A DNA stretch of 36,202 bases from an uncultured Sulfurovum sp. (GCA_902727905.1 CACVAR010000125.1:1-36202); one strand, 5' to 3'. Numbered from the stretch's first letter, positions 22,123-31,156 are shown. Numbers and translations: made by a program. Notes: generated by a model from the sequence alone, not told the origin.

Positions 22123-23012
22123 TGAAATTTGTAGGTGCACATGTAAGCGCAAGTGGTGGGGTGGATAACGCTCCTTTAAATGCTATGAAAATAGGGGCAA
22201 AAGCATTTGCTCTTTTTACTAAGAATCAACGTCAATGGGTAGCTAAACCTTTAGAAGAGAAGATGATAGAGAGTTTTAAAGCAAATCTTGAGAAGTCAGG
22301 TGTTTCTCCAAAACATGTTTTACCTCATGACAGTTACCTCATCAATCTTGGACATCCAGAAGTGGAAAAGTTAGAAAAGTCACGTGAAGCATTTATTGAT
22401 GAACTACAACGTTGTGAACAGTTAGGACTAGAGTTGTTAAATTTTCATCCAGGAAGTCATTTAGTGAAAGTAGGGAAGAGAGACCCTGATTATGATGACA
22501 AAATTATGGAAGCAGAATTGAACTGCTTAGATGTAATTGCTGAGTCATTAAACATTGCCATTGAGGCGACTAAAGGAATGAATGTTAAGTTAGTCATTGA
22601 AAATACAGCTGGTCAAGGAACAAACCTAGGTTATAAGTTTGAGCATTTAGCGCATATTATTAATAAAGTAGAAGACAAAAGTAGAGTAGGGGTTTGTTTA
22701 GATACTTGTCATACGTTTACGGGTGGTTATGACTTGCGTACGCGTGAAGCATATGATGCAACAATGAATGAGTTTGAACGTTTGGTTGGATTTGAATACT
22801 TATCTGCTATGCATATTAATGACTCTAAGCCAAAACTTGGATCTCGTGTTGACAGACATCATTCTCTAGGTGAAGGGGAGATAGGTTGGGACACTTTTAA
22901 GTTCATTATGAATGATGAGCGTATGAATGATATACCACTAGTACTTGAAACAATTGATGAAACAATTTGGGACAGAGAAATAGAAGCAATGTATGATATG
23001 GTAGAAGTATAA
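22122..23012 (+). CDS. nfo: Endonuclease IV
   Basis: AP endonuclease of base-excision repair, cutting 5' of abasic sites with a three-zinc centre. Metal-binding and family motifs in order: GAHVSASGGVDNAP, LNFHPGSH, VIENTAGQG, GVCLDTCHTFTGGYD, HINDSKPKLGSRVDRHH and LVLETI. At 296 aa it is slightly longer than the E. coli enzyme. The ATG overlaps the stop of the upstream lipoprotein gene by one base. Confidence 0.97.
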   Translation: MKFVGAHVSASGGVDNAPLNAMKIGAKAFALFTKNQRQWVAKPLEEKMIESFKANLEKSGVSPKHVLPHDSYLINLGHPEVEKLEKSREAFIDELQRCEQLGLELLNFHPGSHLVKVGKRDPDYDDKIMEAELNCLDVIAESLNIAIEATKGMNVKLVIENTAGQGTNLGYKFEHLAHIINKVEDKSRVGVCLDTCHTFTGGYDLRTREAYDATMNEFERLVGFEYLSAMHINDSKPKLGSRVDRHHSLGEGEIGWDTFKFIMNDERMNDIPLVLETIDETIWDREIEAMYDMVEV

Positions 23013-23037
23013 TTAAGGGTTTTAATATTTTTGAACT

Positions 23038-23059
23038 AATTAGTACATAAATACTAATT
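23038..23059. promoter_or_regulatory. Palindromic operator candidate upstream of the RND exporter
   Basis: AATTAGTA (23038-23045), six-base spacer, TACTAATT (23052-23059): a perfect eight-bp inverted repeat, the kind of site bound by TetR- or MarR-type dimers. A TATAAT at 23109-23114 lies between it and the exporter start at 23124. No regulator gene is adjacent. Confidence 0.45.
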
Positions 23060-23123
23060 TACTAAACACAAGCTAAGCATTGAAGCAATACAATATTCAT
23101 TATTCAAATATAATGGAGTCTTA

Positions 23124-25523
23124 ATGCATCAAAAGTTAGAAAATTTAATGGGTCGATTTGGCTCATTTGTTCATGATAATCCTTTTAAAATTCTCTTGGT
23201 TTTAGTACTTCTTTTGGCTTTTCCTATTTCTCATCTTCCCCAAATCAAAATGGATACTTCAACCGAAGGTTTTATGCATGATGATGACCCCGTTCTTTTG
23301 ACCTATAATGAGTTTAGAGAACAGTTTGGTCGTGATGAACGTATTATTATTGCCATAGAAGATGAGAACATATTTTCGTTAGACTTTTTAACAAAATTAA
23401 AGAGTATGCATAAAGAGATAGAGTCTACCGTACCTTATCTTGATGATGTAACTTCACTTTACAATGTCCGAAACACAAGAGGTGAGGGTGACAAGCTTAT
23501 TACCGATGACTTGTTAGAGAATTTTCCTAAAACTGAACAAGAGTTAGCACAAATTAAAGAGCAAGCAATGGCTTCTCATTTTTATAAAGATTTACTCTTA
23601 AGTCAAGATGGAAAAATGACCACAATGGTTATTGAGACGGATGCGTATTCTCATGTAGGAGAACAAGAAGTCTCTGTAGAAGATGAATTTTCTGAAGGTT
23701 TTGGTGATGAGGCAACACAAAATACGGTAGTAGATAGAGGCTTTTTAAGTGACCAAGAGAATAAAGAACTTATTTCAGCACTTTATGGTGTTCTTGATAA
23801 ATATGAAGCCCAAGGTTTAAAAATGCATGTCGCTGGTTCCCCAGTGGTTAACAATGCGTTAAAAGCGCAGATGAGAGCTGACATGCAGAAGTTTATGCGT
23901 ATTACCTTTTTAATTATTTTAGTTTTTCTTTTCCTTGTCTTTAGACGTTTGTCTGCTGTTGTTTACCCTTTGCTGGTTATTGTCTTTTCATTAATGACTA
24001 CTATAGGATTAATGGCATGGAGTGGGGTGGCATTTAAGTTACCAACGCAAATTGTTCCTTCTTTACTGCTTGCTGTTTCAGTAGGGGCTACCGTACATAT
24101 TTTATCGGTCTTTTTTGACAGGTTTAATGCCAATGGTGACAAAAAAGAGGCACTATCATATACAATGGGGCATTCAGGTTTAGCCATTGCCATGACCTCT
24201 ATGACTACAGCCATTGGTATTGGTGCTTTTGCAGGTTCAGAAGTTGCACCCATCGCTGACTTGGGTCTTTTTGCAGCCATAGGGGTAATGGTCTCTTTAC
24301 TCTTAACATTAACACTTTTACCAGCACTTTTGAGTATTACGAAATTAAAAGCTAAAAAGAAAGTTGAAGCAGGGAAGATTGATAATCTGATGAAGCACTT
24401 GGCTGTTATTCCTGTGAAACACACGAAGAAAGTATTATTTGGTTCTTTTGCTGTGGTGATGCTGTCTTTTTTAGCTGCTAGCACTATTAAGCCTTCACAT
24501 AATCCTTTAACATGGTTTCAAGAGGGACATAAAAATCGTGTGGCAACCGATGCTATTGATACCCATATGAATGGTACGGTGACCATTGAAGTTGTGATTG
24601 ATACAGAAGAGGAAAATGGTTGGAAAAACCCTGAAAGACTTGCTAAACTCAATGAACTCTCTGAGACATTAAGTACCTATAAAGATGAGCATACCTATGT
24701 AGGAAAAGTTGTTTCTTTAGCTACGATTGTAAAAGAGACAAACCGTGCTTTAAATGAGAATCAAGAATCATTCTACACCATTCCTACAGATCAGAATTTA
24801 TTATCCCAAGAGTTACTTCTATTTGAAAACTCAGGTTCTGACGATTTGGAAGATGTGGTGGATTCACAGTTTTCTAAAGCAAGAATGACCATTAAACTTC
24901 CATGGGTAGGAGCCGTAGAGGCCTATGATGCTTTAGAGTATGTTAAACAGACCTGTGAAGCAACTTTTAAAGATGAAAAAGTATCAACCACAGGAATGAT
25001 GCCACTTCTTATTAATACTTTCTCTAATGCCGTGTATTCATCAGTAGAGAGTTATTTTATTGCAGCAATTGCTATTACTTTTATGATGATGTTGATTTTA
25101 GGTTCACTACGTTTAGGACTTATCAGTATGATACCAAACTTGGCACCTATTATTGTGGGTTTACTGGTTATGTACTTGATTGATGCTCCTTTAGATATGT
25201 TTACTTTACTTATTGGGTCTATTGCGATTGGATTGGCTGTCGATGATACCATTCACTTTATGCATAATTTTAAACGTTATTATTTACAGACAGGCGATAC
25301 TTTAAAAGCAATGGAGCAGACATTTTTTACGACAGGTAAGGCAATGCTCATTACTACCATTGTTCTCTCTTTAGGTTTCTTCTCTTATATGGCTGCTAAC
25401 ATGATTTCTGTACAAAACTTTGGTATCTTAACAGGGTCAGTCATTACGTTTGCATTACTATCTGATTTACTTTTAGCCCCTGCCTTAATGGTTCTTATGG
25501 CTAAACGTGGATGGATTAAATAA
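23124..25523 (+). CDS. RND/MMPL-family exporter
   Basis: A 799-aa inner-membrane protein in two halves, each with one membrane helix, a large periplasmic domain and a block of five helices. Landmarks are KMDTSTEGFMHDDDPVLLTY after the first helix, PSLLLAVSVGATVHIL near residue 315 and the corresponding IGLAVDDTIHFMHNFKRY in the second half, where the Asp pair may relay protons. This is the MMPL/HpnN-like branch that moves lipids or hydrophobic molecules. It leads a three-gene envelope cassette with a LolA-like periplasmic protein and a beta-barrel, which suggests lipid transport to the outer membrane. Confidence 0.92.
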   Translation: MHQKLENLMGRFGSFVHDNPFKILLVLVLLLAFPISHLPQIKMDTSTEGFMHDDDPVLLTYNEFREQFGRDERIIIAIEDENIFSLDFLTKLKSMHKEIESTVPYLDDVTSLYNVRNTRGEGDKLITDDLLENFPKTEQELAQIKEQAMASHFYKDLLLSQDGKMTTMVIETDAYSHVGEQEVSVEDEFSEGFGDEATQNTVVDRGFLSDQENKELISALYGVLDKYEAQGLKMHVAGSPVVNNALKAQMRADMQKFMRITFLIILVFLFLVFRRLSAVVYPLLVIVFSLMTTIGLMAWSGVAFKLPTQIVPSLLLAVSVGATVHILSVFFDRFNANGDKKEALSYTMGHSGLAIAMTSMTTAIGIGAFAGSEVAPIADLGLFAAIGVMVSLLLTLTLLPALLSITKLKAKKKVEAGKIDNLMKHLAVIPVKHTKKVLFGSFAVVMLSFLAASTIKPSHNPLTWFQEGHKNRVATDAIDTHMNGTVTIEVVIDTEEENGWKNPERLAKLNELSETLSTYKDEHTYVGKVVSLATIVKETNRALNENQESFYTIPTDQNLLSQELLLFENSGSDDLEDVVDSQFSKARMTIKLPWVGAVEAYDALEYVKQTCEATFKDEKVSTTGMMPLLINTFSNAVYSSVESYFIAAIAITFMMMLILGSLRLGLISMIPNLAPIIVGLLVMYLIDAPLDMFTLLIGSIAIGLAVDDTIHFMHNFKRYYLQTGDTLKAMEQTFFTTGKAMLITTIVLSLGFFSYMAANMISVQNFGILTGSVITFALLSDLLLAPALMVLMAKRGWIK

Positions 25524-25545
25524 ATTTAAATAAAGGATATACAAA

Positions 25546-26349
25546 ATGAAAGCACAAAAATTATTATTTTTACTGGGTGTTGGAGCAACCTTATTAACAA
25601 CAGCTCCTATTTTAGCAGATGATACAAAGGCAAGAGCCATTATGGAAAAAGTAGATGCCAGAGATGATGGTGATACTTTAGAACAAGATATGCTGATGCT
25701 ACTCATAGATAAAAATGGAGATGAGCGAACACGTGACTTAAAATCTTATGCTAAAGATTTTGGCGAAGATAGCCATAGAACCATGTTTTTTAAAAGCCCT
25801 TCAGATGTTAAAAATACAGCTTTTTTAACGTATGATTATGATGATTCAAGCAAAGATGATGACCAATGGTTATATTTACCAGCACTTAAAAAAGTAAAAA
25901 GAATTCCTTCGGCTGATAAAAGTTCAAGTTTTATGGGGTCTGATTTTTCATACTTTGATATGACAGACAGAGATTTAGAGAATTATGATTTTAAACTACT
26001 CAAAGAGACCAAAGTTTATGGACATGATGCATGGATGATTGAATCAATGCCTAGAAATCAAAAAGTGATTGATGAGTCAGGGTATGAAAAAAGCATTGCC
26101 ATCGTGAGAAAAGACAATCATATGGTGATTCGTGCCATTAACTTTATGACTAATGGTAAGAAAAAGTATTTAGACGTTAAGAAAATACGTGAAGAGAATG
26201 GTATTTGGTTAGTTGATGAGATGACCATGACGACTAAAAAGGGAAAACGTACCTTACATAAAACAGTTTTAACTTTCTCAAATGTAAGGTTAAACGGTAG
26301 CATTGATGACAACGTATTTACAACCAGACGGATAGAAAAAGGTCTATAA
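25546..26349 (+). CDS. Outer-membrane lipoprotein-sorting (LolA-like) protein
   Basis: A 267-aa periplasmic protein with a Sec signal peptide (about residues 1-24, ending PILA). The mature part has the fold and motifs of the LolA-like family that travels with MMPL exporters: WLYLPALKKVKRIPSADK near residues 97-114, SSFMGSDFSYFDM near 116-128, and a long antiparallel sheet to the end. It probably carries a lipid-like cargo between the RND exporter (22 bases upstream) and the beta-barrel (one base downstream). The ATG has an AAAGGA site. Confidence 0.9.
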   Translation: MKAQKLLFLLGVGATLLTTAPILADDTKARAIMEKVDARDDGDTLEQDMLMLLIDKNGDERTRDLKSYAKDFGEDSHRTMFFKSPSDVKNTAFLTYDYDDSSKDDDQWLYLPALKKVKRIPSADKSSSFMGSDFSYFDMTDRDLENYDFKLLKETKVYGHDAWMIESMPRNQKVIDESGYEKSIAIVRKDNHMVIRAINFMTNGKKKYLDVKKIREENGIWLVDEMTMTTKKGKRTLHKTVLTFSNVRLNGSIDDNVFTTRRIEKGL

Positions 26350-26350
26350 A

Positions 26351-27766
26351 ATGTTTTGTAGCTGTAGGGTGTTGTCCCTGACAACACCATCAAGACCAAA
26401 ATTGGCATTTTTAGCAATGTTTTTAATGAGTTCATTGAATGCTGAAAACCTAGATGCACTCATGGATGGTTTTGATGAAGAACCCAAAGTAAAAACAGAA
26501 ATCAAAAAAGATGCTGTAGATGATATTATGGAAGGTTTTGATGATGAACCAATAAGTTCTTCTAAAAAAAACAATTCTAAAAAACCTAAAGTGAAAGAAG
26601 CACAAGGAGCGTTGACAGGTCGCATAACAGAACAAACAGCGTATGCCTATAGTAGTGAAACGCCTCATGACAACTTTTCTTCATTAAAAAGCTCACTACT
26701 TTTAGACTATGAGTATAAATTTGAAAACGGTTTTAAATTTAAAACCAATGCCAAAGCTTATTATGATGCTATTTATAGTTTGCGAGGACGTGAAAAATAT
26801 ACTAAAGATGAGTTGCATGAACTGGAAAGTGAAGTTGAACTTTTTGATGCTTATATAGAAGGCTCATTAGCCGATAACTTAGATATGAAATTGGGTAGAC
26901 AGGTGGTGGTTTGGGGTCGTTCAGATACCATTCGTATTACGGATGTTTTAAACCCTTTAGATAACCGTCGTCCTGGGATTGTTGATATTGAAGATTTACG
27001 GCTTCCTGTTGCCATGGCAAAGTTTGACTATTTTGTGGATGATTGGCGAATTACGCCTATGGCTATTCTTGAACAACGTTTCTCCAAAAATCCACCTGCT
27101 GGTTCAGTTTTTAATGCTTCAAGTACTTCTATACCTAATGATGAAAAGCATAATGATATTTTACCTGCATTAAGTATTGGGGCAGAGTTTTCAGGTTGGG
27201 ATGCAAACTTTTATGCAGCACAACTGCGTGATGATGCTGGTTATTTTGCTAATGGAAAACTGCAACATGACAAAGTCAATATGTTTGGAGCAGCGTTTAA
27301 TGTATTGAATGGTTCATGGTTATTAAAGTCTGAGCTGGCACATTTTGATGGCTTAAAATACACAACGACTCAGCAAAAAGAGTTTAAACGCTCTGATGGG
27401 CTTGTAGGCGTTGAGTACAATGGTATAGCAGACACACTTATTTCTTATGATGCTTCATTAAGAAAAATTCATGACTATGACAATAGATTAAAAAATGAAC
27501 GTTTTGAAGTGCAAGAAGATACCTATCAACACGCTTTTCGTGTTAGCTCTGACTTTATGAATGCAACGTTACATGCAAATTATCTAGTTTCGTTATTTGG
27601 TAAGAGTTTAGATAAGGGTGGTTTCCAAAGAGCATGGATAAAGTATGATATTGCTGATGCTATTTATGCGAATGTTGGTGTTATTGATTATTTGAGTGGT
27701 TCACAACAGTTTGATGCTATTGCTGATAATGATATGATTTTTTTGGATGTTTCGTATAGTTTTTAG
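26351..27766 (+). CDS. DUF1302-like outer-membrane beta-barrel protein
   Basis: A 471-aa predicted outer-membrane protein. The leader is unusually long: the hydrophobic core LAFLAMFLMSSLNA (residues 18-31) is preceded by 17 residues encoded largely by a REP-like palindrome. Mature residues 34-45 and 56-67 are two copies of an acidic motif (MDGFDEEP and MEGFDDEP), followed by a Lys-rich linker. From about residue 95 alternating strands form a barrel, with KLGRQVVVWGRSDTIRITDVLNP typical of DUF1302, ending in the terminal Phe expected of barrels. It is the last gene of the exporter cassette. A TTG at 26402 could be a shorter start. Confidence 0.85.
   Translation: MFCSCRVLSLTTPSRPKLAFLAMFLMSSLNAENLDALMDGFDEEPKVKTEIKKDAVDDIMEGFDDEPISSSKKNNSKKPKVKEAQGALTGRITEQTAYAYSSETPHDNFSSLKSSLLLDYEYKFENGFKFKTNAKAYYDAIYSLRGREKYTKDELHELESEVELFDAYIEGSLADNLDMKLGRQVVVWGRSDTIRITDVLNPLDNRRPGIVDIEDLRLPVAMAKFDYFVDDWRITPMAILEQRFSKNPPAGSVFNASSTSIPNDEKHNDILPALSIGAEFSGWDANFYAAQLRDDAGYFANGKLQHDKVNMFGAAFNVLNGSWLLKSELAHFDGLKYTTTQQKEFKRSDGLVGVEYNGIADTLISYDASLRKIHDYDNRLKNERFEVQEDTYQHAFRVSSDFMNATLHANYLVSLFGKSLDKGGFQRAWIKYDIADAIYANVGVIDYLSGSQQFDAIADNDMIFLDVSYSF
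26364..26388 (+). repeat. REP-like element: GTAG head plus perfect palindrome
   Basis: GTAG (26364-26367) is followed by GGTGTTGTC, loop CCT, GACAACACC (26380-26388), a nine-bp perfect hairpin. A GTAG/GTGG tetranucleotide next to a hairpin is the known layout of REP sequences moved by RAYT transposases. The element lies inside the first codons of the beta-barrel gene. Confidence 0.6.
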
Positions 27767-27841
27767 AATTTTTCGAGAGATGTAAAATGCTCTAAAGTTT
27801 TAACAAGTTTTCCTAAGTTATTATAACGTGAAGGGAAAAAA

Positions 27842-28255
27842 ATGACAAAATTTATATTACTTACAACGACATTAATGTTGCTGCTTGCTTGTGAAACAGG
27901 TGTTAAAAATCAAGGGGTGACCAATGAAACGGTCTCTTCTTATAGTGTGAACGGTGATAATGCTCGACAAAACTATAGTGTAGCTACACAAAAAAGCACT
28001 AACAAAATTTTTTCAAAATCAGAACAACCAGGTTACTATTTACAGTTGGATATGTTTGCGAAAAACAAACCAAATCAAGACTATTTAAAACCATTGGTTG
28101 ATGCTTCACTTAAACATGTGGTGTTAACTAAATGGAATAAACACTATGTTTTAATTGGTCCTTATATCTCTTATAACAGTGCAAAAAACAAGATTGCCTT
28201 GGTAAAATCAAAACTCAAAAAACAGACATTTGTTGTCCAAGTACTTCGACCATAA
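27842..28255 (+). CDS. SPOR-domain lipoprotein
   Basis: A 137-aa protein with lipobox LLLAC (Cys at residue 17), a Ser/Asn-rich linker to about residue 60, and a C-terminal SPOR-like domain (about 64-137: GYYLQLDMFAKNKPNQDYLK, then HYVLIGPYISYNSAKNKI and a last strand FVVQVL). SPOR domains bind denuded glycan strands at the division septum, so a cell-wall or septal role is likely. The ribosome site is GAAGGGA. rimO follows after 42 bases with its own promoter. Confidence 0.82.
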   Translation: MTKFILLTTTLMLLLACETGVKNQGVTNETVSSYSVNGDNARQNYSVATQKSTNKIFSKSEQPGYYLQLDMFAKNKPNQDYLKPLVDASLKHVVLTKWNKHYVLIGPYISYNSAKNKIALVKSKLKKQTFVVQVLRP

Positions 28256-28263
28256 AAACTAGG

Positions 28264-28269
28264 TATAAT
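28264..28269 (+). promoter_or_regulatory. -10 box of rimO
   Basis: TATAAT within AGGTATAATT, 28 bases before the TTG start of rimO; no clear -35. Confidence 0.5.
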
Positions 28270-28297
28270 TCCAAAAAACATCATTTGGAGTTCTACT

Positions 28298-29614
28298 TTG
28301 TCACAAAAAAAATTACATCTTGTAAGCTTAGGCTGTACTAAAAATCTTGTCGACTCTGAGGTTATGTTGGGTCGACTTAGAGAGTATGAAATCTCTGACG
28401 ACTCTGAAGCTGCTGATGTAATTATTGTGAATACTTGTGGTTTTATTGATGCTGCTAAAGAAGAGAGCATCAACACCATTTTAAATCTTCATGATGTTAG
28501 AAAAGAGAACTCTCTACTTGTGGTTTCTGGTTGTTTAACAGAGCGTTACCAAGAAGAGCTACAAAAAGATTTACCTGAAGTGGACATTTTTACAGGTGTT
28601 GGTGACTATGAAAAGATAGACAAAATGATTGCTGAAAAAAGAGGGGTGTTTTCTCCTGCTGTCTACTTAGCAAATGAAAACTCTGACCGTGTTATTACTG
28701 GGTCGAATACCCATGCTTACATTAAAATCTCTGAAGGTTGTAATCAGACCTGTTCTTTTTGTGCCATTCCTTCGTTTAAAGGTAAATTACTTTCAAGAAC
28801 ATTAGAATCCATTGAGAAAGAGGTAAAAGCCTTAGTCGCTAAAGGTTTTTATGAGTTCTCGTTTATCTCTCAAGACTCATCAAGTTTTGGACGTGATTTA
28901 AAACTTAAAGATGGACTCGTTCATTTGGTTAAAACAGTTGAGGGCATAGAAGGAGTTAAAGTAGCAAGAATACTCTACCTTTACCCAAGCACCACCAGCT
29001 TTGAACTCATTGATACCATTGCTGATTCAAAGGTATTTGAAACCTATTATGACATGCCAATCCAACAGATAGATGATGGTGTCTTAAAAATGATGCGTCG
29101 TGGTTTTGGGGAAAAGAAAACCATTGAGTTACTTGAACATATGAAGTCTAAAAAAGATGCTTTCATAAGAACCTCTATTATTGCAGGTCACCCAGGTGAA
29201 AGTGATGAAGCTTTTGAGCGTGTTTGTGAGTTTATGAGAGATTTTAAATTCGATAGATTTAACGTTTTCTTCTACTCTAATGAAGAGACAACACCAGCTT
29301 TTACCATGCAACCTGTTGAAGAAGAGGTAATTGAAGAGCGTGTTGAAGTGCTTGAAGCAATTGCCAATGAGACCACAGAGTATTCTCTAAAGAATATGCT
29401 TGGAAAAACCATTCAGGTTATTTTAGAGGGTGAGAGTGATGAGCATGAGTATATTTTATCGGCTCGTCCAACGCTTTGGGCAAAAGATATTGATGGTGAT
29501 ATTTTGATTAATGATACTTCTGACCTAGAGATTTTGTATGGGGCGATGTATGAAGTGAAGATAACCGACTTTACTGGAGAGAGATTGCTTGGAACATTGA
29601 TTAAGCCTCTTTAG
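28298..29614 (+). CDS. rimO: Ribosomal protein uS12 methylthiotransferase
   Basis: Radical-SAM enzyme that adds a methylthio group to the conserved Asp of ribosomal protein uS12. The N-terminal UPF0004 domain has cysteines in LVSLGCTKNLVDSEVMLG, VNTCGFI and VSGCLTERY, binding an auxiliary cluster. The radical-SAM motif is CNQTCSFC near residue 147, and a TRAM domain closes the protein (about 370-438). At 438 aa it is full length. The start is TTG with GGAG seven bases upstream. In C. jejuni, as I recall, rimO and tilS are neighbours; here 5.4 kb separates them. Confidence 0.96.
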   Translation: MSQKKLHLVSLGCTKNLVDSEVMLGRLREYEISDDSEAADVIIVNTCGFIDAAKEESINTILNLHDVRKENSLLVVSGCLTERYQEELQKDLPEVDIFTGVGDYEKIDKMIAEKRGVFSPAVYLANENSDRVITGSNTHAYIKISEGCNQTCSFCAIPSFKGKLLSRTLESIEKEVKALVAKGFYEFSFISQDSSSFGRDLKLKDGLVHLVKTVEGIEGVKVARILYLYPSTTSFELIDTIADSKVFETYYDMPIQQIDDGVLKMMRRGFGEKKTIELLEHMKSKKDAFIRTSIIAGHPGESDEAFERVCEFMRDFKFDRFNVFFYSNEETTPAFTMQPVEEEVIEERVEVLEAIANETTEYSLKNMLGKTIQVILEGESDEHEYILSARPTLWAKDIDGDILINDTSDLEILYGAMYEVKITDFTGERLLGTLIKPL

Positions 29615-29622
29615 ATAAAATA

Positions 29623-29644
29623 TCCCTATTCAGAAAGATAGGGA
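29623..29644 (+). promoter_or_regulatory. Hairpin covering the ribosome site of the hydrolase gene
   Basis: TCCCTAT (29623-29629), eight-base loop, ATAGGGA (29638-29644). The right arm contains AGGGA, the only good ribosome site for the ATG at 29648, so folding would hide it. It starts nine bases after the rimO stop and may act on read-through transcripts. Confidence 0.45.
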
Positions 29645-29647
29645 AAT

Positions 29648-31114
29648 ATGGTGAAGAGGTTAATTTTATTTGTTCATGGTTTAGGTGGTAGTGATGAGAC
29701 TTGGGGAGAGTTTCCAGAACTACTAAAAAATGATAATGCTTTTAGTGGTTTTGAAGTTAAGTCCTATAGCTATCGTAGTAAAATTGTTAGAAACAAAAAC
29801 ATTGTGGCGCTTTTTTCTAAAGTTTTTGCTTTTATTACCCCTCAACAACGCTTACCCAAAATTCAAGATGTGGCTGACCTTTTAAAAACTGAGATAGAAG
29901 AGCGTTATGATACTTATGATGAAATCTATTTGGTCACCCACAGTATGGGTGGCTTGGTAGCACGTAAGTATCTTTATGAGATGTTAAAATCTAAATCTCC
30001 TTTACAAGTTAAAAAGTTAATGCTTTATGCTGTACCAAACAATGGTTCTGACTGGGCGAAACTGGCTTCTTTTTACAAGCATGAGCAGATAGAACAGCTA
30101 AACCGTGAGAGTGATTTTATGCAACACTTAAACAATGAGGTGGACAACATTGAACTTGAAAAAGCGTTAAAGGTTCTTTATGTTGTTGGTAAGTATGATG
30201 ATGTGGTAGATGAAAGTTCTGCTAGAGGTTACTGGGGTAACAAGAGTGTCAAGTCTCTACCCAATACCCATACGGACATAGTAAAGCCTAAAGATGCTGA
30301 TGATTTGTCATTTTTGGTTTTGAAAAACTTTTTAACCAGTAAAGAAGAGCTTGATGAAACTCATGAAAAACTCATAACATCTAAAACCCTGACCTCCTCT
30401 TTTGCCAATGCTACTTACGATACTTTAAGTTCCGACCGTTTGGTGGTTTGTTATCATCAAGACCATGTGGATGTGGCTTATGAACAAGAGGCATTAAAAC
30501 AGAAGTTACAAGCGAGTTTTCAGGAGCATTTTTATCATATAGAAGTACCTTCTGACGAGAGTAGTGAAGCTGAATATTTTCAAAAGCTTTCAAATGCCAT
30601 TGGTAGACAAGGTAGTGTAAAATCAGCCAATAAGTGGAAGTTTGAAATGAAAAAGAGGCTTAATGGTACACATGCTAGGGTGGTTTTTTTATTTACGAAC
30701 ATTGCTAATGGTAATGAAGCCCTAAATGTCAAGATGGGTAAAGCAATTCGTTCTTTAAAAACTGACCATCAAAACTTTTATGCTCTTTGTGTGGGACGAA
30801 AAGATTTAGCTTACTTGGTTCATGGTAACCGTACTTTGTCTCCGTTGAACACAGCGACAGAACTCTTTTTTCCTATGAATGATGTCTCTTTGTCTGAATA
30901 CCAAGTAGTACAAACACTCAAAGGGCTAAAAGAAAACAAAGAGAGCATTTGTGACTGTTTAGAAACATCGTGGTCTGAGAGTTGGTCAACATGGAGTTAT
31001 GAAAAGGGCATTAATGAACTGTTTTGGAAAAGCATATTGGTTAATGAACATGGCAAATATGCATGGCGAAAAAGTAGTTATAGAGGCATTGTAAAAGAGG
31101 TTTTAGGGTGTTAA
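29648..31114 (+). CDS. Alpha/beta hydrolase (lipase-like) with an uncharacterised C-terminal half
   Basis: A 488-aa cytoplasmic protein without a signal peptide. Residues 1 to about 230 form an alpha/beta hydrolase of the PGAP1/DUF676 lipase type: oxyanion HGLGG at 10-14, nucleophile S99 in THSMGG, acid D184/D185 in GKYDDVVDES, and His208 in NTHTDIV, a complete catalytic set. Residues about 262-488 look like a second globular domain starting RLVVCYHQDH, with a hydrophobic strand VVFLFTNIANGN near 345 and LYALCVGRKDLA-like strands beyond; I cannot name it. It has no obvious P-loop. It opens the accessory island whose last gene is the WD40-NTPase receptor. A lipid- or ester-cleaving effector is my inference. 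Confidence 0.82.
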   Translation: MVKRLILFVHGLGGSDETWGEFPELLKNDNAFSGFEVKSYSYRSKIVRNKNIVALFSKVFAFITPQQRLPKIQDVADLLKTEIEERYDTYDEIYLVTHSMGGLVARKYLYEMLKSKSPLQVKKLMLYAVPNNGSDWAKLASFYKHEQIEQLNRESDFMQHLNNEVDNIELEKALKVLYVVGKYDDVVDESSARGYWGNKSVKSLPNTHTDIVKPKDADDLSFLVLKNFLTSKEELDETHEKLITSKTLTSSFANATYDTLSSDRLVVCYHQDHVDVAYEQEALKQKLQASFQEHFYHIEVPSDESSEAEYFQKLSNAIGRQGSVKSANKWKFEMKKRLNGTHARVVFLFTNIANGNEALNVKMGKAIRSLKTDHQNFYALCVGRKDLAYLVHGNRTLSPLNTATELFFPMNDVSLSEYQVVQTLKGLKENKESICDCLETSWSESWSTWSYEKGINELFWKSILVNEHGKYAWRKSSYRGIVKEVLGC

Positions 31115-31125
31115 ATTTAATTGGT

Positions 31126-31131
31126 TATAAT
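31126..31131 (+). promoter_or_regulatory. -10 box of the antitoxin gene
   Basis: TATAAT within GGTTATAAT, 25 bases before the ATG at 31157. The short gap after the hydrolase stop holds this and an AAAAGGA ribosome site. Confidence 0.5.
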
Positions 31132-31156
31132 AGAAATAAAGTTAAAAGGATAAAAA

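Noticed and set aside
23963..24484. 173-codon minus-strand frame within the RND exporter gene
   Set aside because: Antisense of membrane-helix codons; the exporter frame is certain and continuous here.
26118..26668. Three overlapping minus-strand frames across the LolA-like and barrel genes
   Set aside because: Shadows of real genes, mutually overlapping and without family motifs.
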